The translations under genes and the position numbers were made by a program. From a virus, in the IMG/VR virus record IMGVR_UViG_3300005578_000006, positions 1 through 48,849 of that record: a DNA stretch of 48,849 nucleotides, one strand, 5' to 3'. Below, piece after piece: positions 1 through 6,916 of the stretch; the first letter of the stretch is position 1, and the number at the start of each line of letters is the position of its first letter. Below the pieces are notes generated by a model. That model had not been told where the DNA came from and did no database searches. It saw only the letters and a program-made list of their open reading frames with translations.

Positions 1-32
1 CCCCGGCGTCGTTTAGGTAATCTGCATCCCGC

Positions 33-54
33 ATCATTCCCTCCGGGGAATGAT
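33..54. repeat. Left-end hairpin
   Basis: A perfect inverted repeat with 9-bp arms (ATCATTCCC / GGGAATGAT) and a TCCG tetraloop lies 32 bases from the left edge. It has no U tract and no gene in front of it. A role at the genome end, such as cos or terminase recognition, is inference from position only. Confidence 0.5.
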
Positions 55-93
55 CGCCACTTCGCGGTATTCGGCACCCCGGGTACCGTTTGC

Positions 94-115
94 TACGTTC
101 GAACGTTCGAACGTA
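94..115. promoter_or_regulatory. 22-bp perfect palindrome (operator-like)
   Basis: TACGTTCGAA-CG-TTCGAACGTA is perfectly self-complementary. It contains TTCGAA twice, which resembles half-sites of actinobacterial LexA boxes (TCGAAC-N4-GTTCGA), but the spacing is shorter than the SOS consensus. A second short dyad (ATACG-TT-CGTAT) follows at about 136-147. It is probably a protein-binding site near the genome end; the binder is unknown. Confidence 0.5.
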
Positions 116-181
116 ACACAGGGTTAACACCGGGCATACGTTCGTATACGTCAAGAACTGCGGGCAGGGGTACAACTTATG

Positions 182-210
182 TTGCCCGATGTCGACCCGT
201 ACCGTATACG
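182..210 (+). promoter_or_regulatory. Family A box/promoter, copy 1
   Basis: TTGCCC, a 17-base spacer and TATACG, followed by ACGAAT and AGCGG. This matches the copies at 13205, 22087, 26531, 34406 and 45125. It points right but no rightward gene follows for 2 kb. It sits just past the end of the left-end leftward gene group, so it may act as a regulator-bound boundary rather than as a gene promoter. Confidence 0.55.
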
Positions 211-271
211 ACGAATGAGCGGTTTTGTACGGTATCGGTACCCCAACGGGATATTCGGGTAACCGGCGAAA

Positions 272-289
272 CGGACCCCGAAGGGTCCG
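272..289 (-). terminator. UUCG-loop terminator of left-end genes
   Basis: On the minus strand this reads CGGACCC-TTCG-GGGTCCG followed by TTTC: a 7-bp GC-rich stem capped by a stable UUCG tetraloop. It lies 18 bases beyond the stop of the 51-residue gene. The U tract is short, so termination strength is uncertain. Confidence 0.55.
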
Positions 290-306
290 ATCCGCGTTCG
301 GAATAT

Positions 307-462
307 TCACTCCATGGCGGCGATCGTCCCCGAAGGGTCGAATCCCCGCTCCTGGGCCCGCGCCTCGGCCAGCGCCTGGGCGACCTGCGCAGAGGGTGCG
401 CGCACCGTCCCCAGGTCCACATCGCGCCCCGCACCGTCAAGGGACCATACCGTCCAGCGCAT
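307..462 (-). CDS. Small hypothetical protein (51 aa)
   Basis: A 51-residue ORF starting MRWTVWSLDGAGRD with a good SD (GGAGG six bases before the ATG). The first half looks like a beta hairpin. The second (about residues 22-40, APSAQVAQALAEARAQER) is an Ala/Glu/Arg-rich helix. No family is recognised. It is the last gene of the left-end leftward group and is followed at once by the UUCG terminator. The compact N-terminal strand and C-terminal amphipathic helix would suit a small regulatory or adaptor protein, but that is a guess. Confidence 0.6.
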   Translation of the reverse strand: MRWTVWSLDGAGRDVDLGTVRAPSAQVAQALAEARAQERGFDPSGTIAAME

Positions 463-549
463 TTCGAACCTCCCCATCTGTGAATGGTTTCGCCGCCAAC
501 AGACCCTCCCGGGAGTGTTGGGAGGGCCCGCCGGCGATCACCTACTGGG

Positions 550-918
550 TTAGGCGATCGTCTCCACCGAGGTGGGCAGCACCATCTTCTGCAGGCGCCG
601 ACCCTCCGGGCGAAGCTTCCCGTTCGCGAAGGTCGTGAGCGTGATCATCAGGTACAGGGTGTTCTGGTAGATCTTCTCCCCGTTCACCTCCGCCTGGTGA
701 CCCTTCCAGTCGGTGCTGGTGAGAACCACCCGCCGGCCCTTCTGGGAGAGGTCACCGGTCGCCTCCGACCACTCTCGCCCGGGTGCGGTGAGCGAGGCCT
801 GCACCATCCCCCTCGCGATGGAGTGGGAGAGGATCCCCTCCGCGGTGGCGACGTCCGAGAGGAGCTGGACCGCCTTCGTCATCTTCGGCTTACGGCTGCG
901 CGTGGTGGTACGTGCCAT
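550..918 (-). CDS. Small basic protein (122 aa)
   Basis: The start is the ATG preceded by AGGAG at -12 (MARTTTRSRKPKMTKA). The upstream in-frame extension runs through the promoter and is rejected. The N-terminus (about residues 1-14) is rich in Arg/Lys/Thr and could touch nucleic acid. The middle (about 55-105) looks like alternating strands and ends KMVLPTSVETIA. No known domain is recognised. The gene has its own family B promoter with a leader of about 35 nt, so it is probably expressed early. Confidence 0.65.
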   Translation of the reverse strand: MARTTTRSRKPKMTKAVQLLSDVATAEGILSHSIARGMVQASLTAPGREWSEATGDLSQKGRRVVLTSTDWKGHQAEVNGEKIYQNTLYLMITLTTFANGKLRPEGRRLQKMVLPTSVETIA

Positions 919-959
919 CGTCCCGCTCCTGTCTGTGTTTGTTTTCTTTCTATATATAA

Positions 960-988
960 AGTATATGGGATCACCCTGGGGTTTGATA
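960..988 (-). promoter_or_regulatory. Family B promoter
   Basis: On the minus strand: TATCAA, 17 bases, TATACT, then an AT-rich run. The deduced start lies about 35 nt before the 122-aa gene. Near-identical layouts occur at 44414 and 45032. Confidence 0.7.
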
Positions 989-1095
989 AGGGGGTACCAC
1001 ATCATTTTTGTGAAAAGTTTTGTGGGGCGATCCTTTTGCCGCCAAAAGGTAGGTACACCGTTCATCGATGCACCTACCTCTTAGCCCCTAAACCA

Positions 1096-1356
1096 TCAGT
1101 GGATGGAGTGGATTCCCTCCACCCGGGTGAAGATCAGCGTGGTGGATGCCAGCAGGGCAACCGCCGCCTCCCGGAAGGCCATCCCGCAGCCGATGTCCCA
1201 ATACTTCCCCTCGGGGTCCATCGCCACATCGCAGCACCGCATGGGGGTTCCATCCTGGTAGGTGAACCTACCGCAGCAGGCGTTGTCGCATGCCTCCCGC
1301 TCCTCGCACCCCTCGTGGCCCGAAACATCCCAACCGGCTTCGATTTGCTGGTTCAT
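1096..1356 (-). CDS. Cys-rich small protein (86 aa)
   Basis: ATG start with AGGA at -12. Eight cysteines fall in the first ~55 residues (CEEREACDNACC, then RCC and IGC), so a metal-bound or disulphide-linked fold is likely. The tail (about residues 58-75, MAFREAAVALLASTTLIF) is hydrophobic enough for a short membrane-seeking helix. No family is recognised. The gene has its own family B promoter (1431-1459). A cysteine-rich head plus hydrophobic tail in an early gene suggests a host-takeover factor, but this is inference. Confidence 0.65.
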   Translation of the reverse strand: MNQQIEAGWDVSGHEGCEEREACDNACCGRFTYQDGTPMRCCDVAMDPEGKYWDIGCGMAFREAAVALLASTTLIFTRVEGIHSIH

Positions 1357-1430
1357 ACCGATATCCTATCGTTTCGGTTTGGGTATTGTATGGAGTTAAG
1401 AAAGAACCGTTTGTTTTTCCCTCTGTATAT

Positions 1431-1459
1431 ATTATATGGGGTAACCGGGGTGGTTGATG
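1431..1459 (-). promoter_or_regulatory. Family B promoter
   Basis: On the minus strand: CATCAA, 17 bases, TATAAT, followed by more A/T. It sits about 68 nt before the 86-aa gene, the longest leader among the family B units. Confidence 0.65.
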
Positions 1460-1528
1460 AGGGGGTTCGGTAACTTTACACCAAATACTTTGTGGTATAT
1501 GAACCTGGGGTATACCGCTGGTGGTATG

Positions 1529-1738
1529 GTTGATGTACCGATGGTTCGATGTTGGAATGGTTGATGCTACGATTGTTGATGTACCGATGATACCCATCTG
1601 GTGTGGTTGGTATACCCCCGCAGGGTATGCAGCCGGGGTGGGGTACGGGGGAGGGGTATGCCCAGCAGCAGGTGCACCACAGTTGGGATGGTTGGATGCG
1701 TGATGGTCATGCCGCATGATGGTTGGATGTTCAACCAT
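1529..1738. repeat. G/T-rich direct repeats in non-coding stretch
   Basis: GTTGATGTACCGATG occurs exactly at 1529 and 1575, with a degenerate third copy at 1559. ATGGTTGGATG occurs at 1688 and 1719, the latter forming a 7-bp hairpin with CAACCAT (1719-1738). The surrounding 1460-1854 stretch has no convincing gene and is strongly G/T-biased on the plus strand. Iteron-like repeats in a gap between leftward genes could be a replication or regulator site. Confidence 0.5.
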
Positions 1739-1854
1739 GTGAGGTGGGAATCAACCCGCGTGGGAATTTTTGCGCCCCGCCTCGTTCCCCGGGCCGGCCC
1801 CGAACGCCGCAGCAACTCCATGGTGGATCTCAAACTCCACGTGGGTCTTCGAAC

Positions 1855-2064
1855 TCACGCCTTGTAGTAGAGCGCAGCCCACTGGTCGTCCAAGCGACCA
1901 CAGAAGCCACACGGGAAGACACCTGCAGGGTCAACCTCGTGCATCTCAACAGCGAAGCACTGCGGGCGCTTGTGCAGGTACCACTGCGACTGGACATCAG
2001 AGAAGGGTGTCGTCCACACTGCAGGGACGAAGCCACCCTCCTGTGCATTCGCGTTCGTCGACAT
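1855..2064 (-). CDS. Small Cys-containing protein (69 aa)
   Basis: ATG preceded by GAGGTGA. It contains CFAVEMHEVDPAGVFPC-x2-C in the middle (about residues 36-55), suggesting a small zinc site, and is rich in aromatics at the end (WAALYYKA). No family is recognised. It stands alone behind a family B promoter about 30 nt upstream, divergent from the terminase unit. Confidence 0.65.
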   Translation of the reverse strand: MSTNANAQEGGFVPAVWTTPFSDVQSQWYLHKRPQCFAVEMHEVDPAGVFPCGFCGRLDDQWAALYYKA

Positions 2065-2100
2065 GCTTCACCTCGTTCGCTAGCTTGGCTACTGCTATCA

Positions 2101-2129
2101 ATTATATGTGACATTCCCGTAACAAACAA
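2101..2129 (-). promoter_or_regulatory. Family B promoter
   Basis: On the minus strand: TTGTTT, 17 bases, TATAAT-TGATA. It drives the 69-aa gene. The spacer end ATGTCACA before the -10 is shared with the copies at 45032 and 48501 (GTCACA). Confidence 0.7.
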
Positions 2130-2207
2130 GTGGATGTTTCACCGCAGCATGCCGGAGCACCTCGTTCCGGGAAACGTAGTGGGCCGGAAAGATTCAGATC
2201 GATGCGC

Positions 2208-2237
2208 TTGTTGTCCCTGCGGGGCATACCATATAAT
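2208..2237 (+). promoter_or_regulatory. Promoter of the terminase unit
   Basis: TTGTTG, 18 bases, TATAAT. It ends only ~22 bases before the small-terminase ATG, so the leader is very short and the SD (AGGAGGT) lies almost at the 5' end. It belongs to family B, implying that the start of the structural arm can be read by the same polymerase form as the early genes. Confidence 0.65.
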
Positions 2238-2259
2238 TGAAGCAGGAGGTGATCAGTCC

Positions 2260-3000
2260 ATGGCTGCTGGACGGGGTTCACACGACGAGAACGGTCGTTC
2301 CGCACCACGTGAGCCGATGGAGTGGACTGATGAGACACACGCGGCAAGGCCGTTGGTGAACCAAGGGCCCACGCCACTGTGCGCAGCCAAGAACAAGGAC
2401 GGCAACCCGTGCAAGGCCTACGCCGTCAAGGGCTCGGACAAGTGCTTCCACCACGGGAACGGAACGAGAGCCTCGTTCAACGCGAACATGACGCGGCAGA
2501 CGATCGCGGGAACGACGTACCTGCAGCAGACGTTCGGTGGACCACGCGAAGTGGGCCCGGACGAGGCGCTGCTGGAAGAGGTTCACCGTACCGCCGGACA
2601 CGTTGCCTGGCTGCAGGAGAAGCTGTTCCAGTCTGACCCGCTGAAGTTCGCGGAGGAGATCTGGTACTACCGCCAGAAGGTCGACTCGAGAGCGGTGTTC
2701 ACCGCGAACCAGGCAGAGGCGGCAGGCGTTGCGTACGCAGGTGTGTGGGTCGACCTGTACCAGAAGGAGCGCATGCACCTGGTGAAGGTGTGCGAGGCAG
2801 CACTGCGTGCTGGTGTCGAAGAGCGTCGCGTGCGCGTGGCGGAGCGCCAGGCGGACCAGATTGGCCTGGCGATCAGCCAGATGCTGCACGAACTGGGCCA
2901 TGACCCAGGGGACATGAAGGTGCGGGCGGTAGCGTTCCGAGCGTTGCAGCTGGCGAGTGGCGAAGCCGAGTACGTCGACGGAGAGGTGGTAGCGCGATGA
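2260..3000 (+). CDS. Terminase small subunit
   Basis: 246 residues from an ATG with AGGAGGT at -15. About residues 45-70 carry a Cys/His module (CAAKNKDGNPCKAYAV...CFHHG) often seen at the N-terminus of actinophage small terminases, probably a zinc-bound DNA-reading element. The rest (about 85-225) is helical and Glu/Gln/Arg-rich, suited to oligomerisation. The product should recognise the packaging site and load the large subunit. The stop overlaps the next ATG (ATGA), and the large terminase follows. The assignment rests on the Cys/His module plus position rather than on a catalytic motif. Confidence 0.75.
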   Translation: MAAGRGSHDENGRSAPREPMEWTDETHAARPLVNQGPTPLCAAKNKDGNPCKAYAVKGSDKCFHHGNGTRASFNANMTRQTIAGTTYLQQTFGGPREVGPDEALLEEVHRTAGHVAWLQEKLFQSDPLKFAEEIWYYRQKVDSRAVFTANQAEAAGVAYAGVWVDLYQKERMHLVKVCEAALRAGVEERRVRVAERQADQIGLAISQMLHELGHDPGDMKVRAVAFRALQLASGEAEYVDGEVVAR

Positions 3001-3242
3001 TCCTTCCACCGACGACTGGCGTTGAGGGTGGCACGAACGCAGACGCTGTGAGTGTGTGCTGCTACGGTCCGACCTGCGGCGGCAAGACCATCTGGGGATG
3101 GCAGGACGACAAGGACTTGCCGAGCGACTTCGATGCTGACCAGCTGCTTCAGTGGTACGCCAGGTCGAGTGATGCCTCACCCTGTGCATCTGGGACGAAC
3201 TGCCCGTGGTCAACGGGTCCCGCACCGTATGCGGCACGCTAG
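2997..3242 (+). CDS. Small Cys-containing protein between terminases (81 aa)
   Basis: Overlaps the small-terminase stop by four bases (ATGA) and ends in a TAGTG overlap with the large terminase, the coupling pattern used throughout this genome. It contains CCYGPTCGGK near residues 22-31 and two more Cys near the end (about residues 62 and 69), so it may bind zinc. It has no recognised family. The steady overlaps at both ends argue that it is translated. Confidence 0.5.
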   Translation: MILPPTTGVEGGTNADAVSVCCYGPTCGGKTIWGWQDDKDLPSDFDADQLLQWYARSSDASPCASGTNCPWSTGPAPYAAR

Positions 3243-4951
3243 TGGGTATGCGTGGCGGACCGCCGAAGAGCCCAGCCGCATTGGCTGCGGAGAAGTACTT
3301 CGGCCGGCGCCACGACGTGGACCCCGTGGGCTGGTCCAAGACACTGAGCCTAGGCGTAGACAGCTGGGGCAACCCCGAGCGCTTGGAGCTGTGGTCCAAG
3401 CAGCGTGAGATCTGCGAGTCGGTTGCCAAGAACCGGTACACGGCGGTGCGAAGCTGCCACGACGGTGGGAAGTCGTTCATCGCGAGCTTCCTGTCGTGCT
3501 GGTTCATCGAGTCTCACCCGATTGGTGAGGCGATCGTCGTTACGACGGCACCGACAGGGCCACAGGTCAGTGCGATCCTCTGGCGTGAGATCGAGAAGCT
3601 GCACCGCAAGGCTCAGCTCCGTGGCCGCATCAACATGGGGAACCAGCCTGAGTGGTGGTTCAACAAGCAGATGTTGGGCTACGGACGTAAGCCGGCGGAC
3701 CATGATGCGAGCGGCTTCCAGGGTATCCACGACGAGCACGTTCTGGTGATCGTGGACGAGGCCGGTGGCATTCCCGGGCAGCTGTGGGTAGCCATCGACA
3801 CTCTCGCCACGAACGAGGGTGCACACGTTCTGGTGATCGGCAACCCGGACGATGCGAACAGCCACTTCAACCGTGTGTGCCAACCGGGGAGTGGCTGGAA
3901 CGTCATCGAGATCGACGGACTGCGGACGCCGAACTTCCACGAAGAGGCGGTACGGGAGTACCCGGAGCTGTACCAGTTCATGGTGGAGAACGGCATCCCG
4001 TTCAGTACGGAAGAGGTATCGGACAAGCTACGGAGGTCCCTCCTCTCTGTGCAATGGGTGGCGGAGCGACTTCACCGCTGGGGTGTGAAGCGCGAGATCC
4101 GGCTGAACGAGGCTGGTGAGGAGTACCCGGAGTGGAAGACAACGCCACTGTGGGAGTCCAAGGTCCGGGGTAGGTTCTCGGTAGACTCCGCGGACTGGAA
4201 CGTCATTCCGCTCGGTTGGGTGATGCAGGCGCAGCAGCGTTGGCTGGAGCTGGGGAGTCCGACGGAAGACGAGATGCCGATCCCGATTGCGGGACGGCGT
4301 GTGTACGCTTGTGACGTTGCCCGAGAGGGCGACGACGAGACGTGCGTGGTAACGAGACAGGGCCACGCCGTGCTGGGCATTGAACGCATCGGCAAGCAGG
4401 ACACGATGACGACGGCGAAGAAGCTGATGGGACGCCTGCTGCATCCTCGATCTGTAGCAGTCGTGGACGTCGTCGGTGTTGGCGCCGGGGTTGTGGACCG
4501 CTTGCGCGAAGAGCGCAGAGATGTCGTTGCGTTCAGTGCCGCAGCACGTACGAGCTTCACTGACCGCAGCGGGGAGTTCAGGTTCCCGAACGTGCGGAGT
4601 GCGAGCTGGTGGAAGCTGCGAGAGATGTTGGATCCGGATGCGGGCGCGACGTTGGCACTGCCACCGGACGACAACCTGGTGGCCGACCTGACTGCACCGA
4701 AGTGGCGTCTTGGTTCTGGGGCGACGATCATCATCGAACCCAAGGAAGAGACCAAGAAGCGACTTGGACGCAGCCCGGATACGGGTGACGCTACCGTGAT
4801 GAGCTTCTGGTACGGTAGCGGTGACCTGACCGTTGGGGGTTTCGACAACTTCTTCGCGATGCCGTACGGCGGAGATAGCCCGAACGCGTTTGAGTGGCAC
4901 GGTGGCGGTTGGGGTGACGTCCTGTCTGACGTTGGGTACGAGGGGAGGTGA
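3242..4951 (+). CDS. Terminase large subunit (ATPase-nuclease)
   Basis: About 569 residues. It is the packaging motor: the N-terminal ATPase has a Walker A-like SCHDGGKS (about residue 75) and Walker B VLVIVDEAGG. The C-terminal RNase-H-like nuclease has acidic residues in VYACDVAREGDDET, VAVVDVVGVG and a late GDATVMSFWYG. It should translocate DNA into the prohead and cut the genome ends. The start is uncertain: GTG at 3242 fits the TAGTG overlap, ATG at 3248 lies two codons further, and neither has a strong SD. It ends inside the SD of the portal gene. Confidence 0.92.
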   Translation: MGMRGGPPKSPAALAAEKYFGRRHDVDPVGWSKTLSLGVDSWGNPERLELWSKQREICESVAKNRYTAVRSCHDGGKSFIASFLSCWFIESHPIGEAIVVTTAPTGPQVSAILWREIEKLHRKAQLRGRINMGNQPEWWFNKQMLGYGRKPADHDASGFQGIHDEHVLVIVDEAGGIPGQLWVAIDTLATNEGAHVLVIGNPDDANSHFNRVCQPGSGWNVIEIDGLRTPNFHEEAVREYPELYQFMVENGIPFSTEEVSDKLRRSLLSVQWVAERLHRWGVKREIRLNEAGEEYPEWKTTPLWESKVRGRFSVDSADWNVIPLGWVMQAQQRWLELGSPTEDEMPIPIAGRRVYACDVAREGDDETCVVTRQGHAVLGIERIGKQDTMTTAKKLMGRLLHPRSVAVVDVVGVGAGVVDRLREERRDVVAFSAAARTSFTDRSGEFRFPNVRSASWWKLREMLDPDAGATLALPPDDNLVADLTAPKWRLGSGATIIIEPKEETKKRLGRSPDTGDATVMSFWYGSGDLTVGGFDNFFAMPYGGDSPNAFEWHGGGWGDVLSDVGYEGR

Positions 4952-4954
4952 CAC

Positions 4955-6385
4955 GTGACGACAATGGATGTGCATCCAGTTGAGGACGTCGAACGCGGTT
5001 CGCCGTATGACCAGGCTGACAACGACATCGTGTTCAGCCTTCGGGATCAGAACATCGTCGAACTGTTCGACTACGGTCTTCCGGCTCCGGAGGACTTCAA
5101 GCGGATGCTGCGGTCCGACGGCGTGGCGCAGTCCCTGCGGAAGGTGTTGCAGCAGCCGATCCTCGGTGCGGAGTGGGACATCGAGCCGACGGGTGAGCAG
5201 GAGATCGACGACGAGGTTCGTCGACAGCTGTTCGAACCTTGCGTTGACGGTGGGATGGAGACAAGTCTCCAGACCGTGATCGCACAGATGACTGGTGCGT
5301 TCATCGACCGTCGGTCCTACTTCGAGAAGGTGTGGACACCGGACGGGTCGAAGGTCCGGCTGAAGAAGTTGGCGTGGCGCCCACCGGGTAGCTGCATCCT
5401 GCAGAGGGATGCGTACAACGGTGACGTTCGCGGCTTCAAGCAGGTTGCTTACCCGATCTCGTTCACGGACCGCCGCCCGACGCAGGACGGGTACATCCCG
5501 ATTCCGGAGCAGTACGCGTTCGTGTACGTGCATGGTGTCGAGCAGGATCCGGTTCGTGGTGTCAGCGACTTCGAGGTTCCGTACTGGTGTTGGACCACGA
5601 AGCAGAAGGTCCTGTACCTGTGGTTCACGTATCTCGAGTCTCAGTCACTGCAGCGGACCATCCTGCGTGGCAAGGACGGCGAGCAAGTCAAGAAGGCGGC
5701 GCAGGCTGTAGCTGCTCTGCGGAACTCCGGCGTCGTCGGCATCCCTGAGGACTGGGTGTCGAACATCGACATGATGAACCCGGGTGGTGGATCTGCCTCC
5801 GCACAGTTCGAGGCCGCCATCAAGTACCTGGACAGCCAGGCGAGCAGGAGTGCACTCGCTGGGTTCCTGGACCTGACCTCTCACGCCGGCAGCAGTGGTG
5901 GGGGAGGTGGCAGCTACGCGCTGTCGTCGGACCAGTCGGATCTGTTCCTGCAGACACTGAAGGGGTACGCAGACGAGATCGCGGACGCCTTCACCAACTA
6001 CGTTCTGGCCGACATCGTCCGGTACAACTTCGGCAAGCAGGCGCCGGTACCTCGCTTCAAGTTCGGTGAGCTGACCGCGAAGCCGATCAAGGACGAGATC
6101 CAGATGTTGACGACGCTCGCCAGTGCTACGAACCTCAACGTGCCACTGGACTTCGTGCAGCAGCTGGTACTGAACGTCGGTCACTCCTTCGGGATGGACC
6201 TGTCGGCGTTGCAGGACGCGATCGACCAGAAGTCCGAAGAGGCTGCCGCGACGCAGAAGACGCAGCAGTTGCAACAGCTCGCTCAGTTGGCTGCGACGGC
6301 GACAACGGGAGCACAAGCGGTGGCGCAAGCCCAAGCTGGACCCGCACCTGTGCAAACGGGTGTTCAACCCCAACAGGGAGTGTGA
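4955..6385 (+). CDS. Portal protein (DUF935/Mu gp29-like)
   Basis: 476 residues, GTG start behind GGGGAGGTGA. This is the dodecameric portal through which DNA enters and leaves. Family signs are the N-terminal PILGAEWDIEPTG, the central IPEQYAFVYVHG and a GVSDFEVPYW segment followed by the long helix region. The C-terminus (from about residue 425) is a Gln/Ala-rich tail typical of the portal crown. A CACCTGTGC motif lies in its last codons. The position directly after the large terminase supports the call. Confidence 0.88.
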   Translation: MTTMDVHPVEDVERGSPYDQADNDIVFSLRDQNIVELFDYGLPAPEDFKRMLRSDGVAQSLRKVLQQPILGAEWDIEPTGEQEIDDEVRRQLFEPCVDGGMETSLQTVIAQMTGAFIDRRSYFEKVWTPDGSKVRLKKLAWRPPGSCILQRDAYNGDVRGFKQVAYPISFTDRRPTQDGYIPIPEQYAFVYVHGVEQDPVRGVSDFEVPYWCWTTKQKVLYLWFTYLESQSLQRTILRGKDGEQVKKAAQAVAALRNSGVVGIPEDWVSNIDMMNPGGGSASAQFEAAIKYLDSQASRSALAGFLDLTSHAGSSGGGGGSYALSSDQSDLFLQTLKGYADEIADAFTNYVLADIVRYNFGKQAPVPRFKFGELTAKPIKDEIQMLTTLASATNLNVPLDFVQQLVLNVGHSFGMDLSALQDAIDQKSEEAAATQKTQQLQQLAQLAATATTGAQAVAQAQAGPAPVQTGVQPQQGV

Positions 6386-6386
6386 C

Positions 6387-6719
6387 ATGGCAACACAGCT
6401 GGTTCCCGTCACGATCGATCGATCGGCGAAGACGTACGCGACTCCCGCCGGTGCCGTCGACGCAGCAGGGAACTACTTCACGAACAGCGGCAACCAGTTC
6501 CTCGAGGTCAAGGGTGCGACTGCCAGCTGCACCCTGACCGTCGCCATTCCCGGCGCGGTGGACGGCGTGGCGAGTGGTGGCAAGCAGTACACGATCGCCG
6601 CGACGGACGACAAGCTGATCGGTCCGTTCCCGGTCAACATCTACGGGACGGTGGTCAACCTGGCGTGGACGAACGCGAACCCGAAGGTCACACTCTACCA
6701 GTTGGTCCCGAACGCCTGA
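6387..6719 (+). CDS. Hypothetical head-region protein (110 aa)
   Basis: ATG with AGGGAG. The sequence is Thr/Val/Ala/Gly-rich with predicted beta strands throughout (about residues 35-105) and no cysteine pairs beyond one Cys. That fits a small jelly-roll or immunoglobulin-like decoration or fibre-base protein. Its stop overlaps the next ATG (TGATG). No firm family. Confidence 0.65.
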   Translation: MATQLVPVTIDRSAKTYATPAGAVDAAGNYFTNSGNQFLEVKGATASCTLTVAIPGAVDGVASGGKQYTIAATDDKLIGPFPVNIYGTVVNLAWTNANPKVTLYQLVPNA

Positions 6720-6898
6720 TGCACGCCGATCTGGGGAAGATCGCGTACGACGCGTACGTGGAGTCAGTTGGTGGCAAGTCGGTACGCGGTGAGCCGTTAC
6801 CGACTTGGGAGGAACAACTGGAGTCCAAGCCGGAAGTGGCTCGGGCTTGGAAGGCTGCTGCCATCGCTGTGGTGGACGAGCTCACACGACTGAAGTAG
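6719..6898 (+). CDS. Small conserved phage protein (59 aa)
   Basis: 59 residues starting MHADLGKIAYDAYVES, with GGKSVRGEPLPTWEEQ in the middle and a helical end (AWKAAAIAVVDEL). Short proteins of this build (aYdaY-GGkS-G.plPtWee-aW.aAa) recur in many phages without a known role. It overlaps the upstream stop by TGATG and is followed by the strong SD of the fibre-like gene. Confidence 0.65.
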   Translation: MHADLGKIAYDAYVESVGGKSVRGEPLPTWEEQLESKPEVARAWKAAAIAVVDELTRLK

Positions 6899-6916
6899 CA
6901 CAGGGAGGAGGGTGTT

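Noticed and set aside
94-115. True LexA/SOS box
   Set aside because: Half-sites resemble the actinobacterial box but the spacing is wrong; reported as a palindrome only.
484-1473. 329-codon rightward ORF across the left end
   Set aside because: No SD or promoter in phase; it runs antisense through three leftward genes that have SDs and promoters. GC-rich shadow frame.
2278-3507. 409-codon leftward ORF opposite the terminase genes
   Set aside because: His/Arg/Leu-rich antisense frame with no SD and no promoter; terminase motifs are on the other strand.
4028-5533. 501-codon leftward ORF
   Set aside because: Antisense to the terminase and portal, whose motifs are clear; composition (Arg/His/Leu-rich) is typical of shadow frames.
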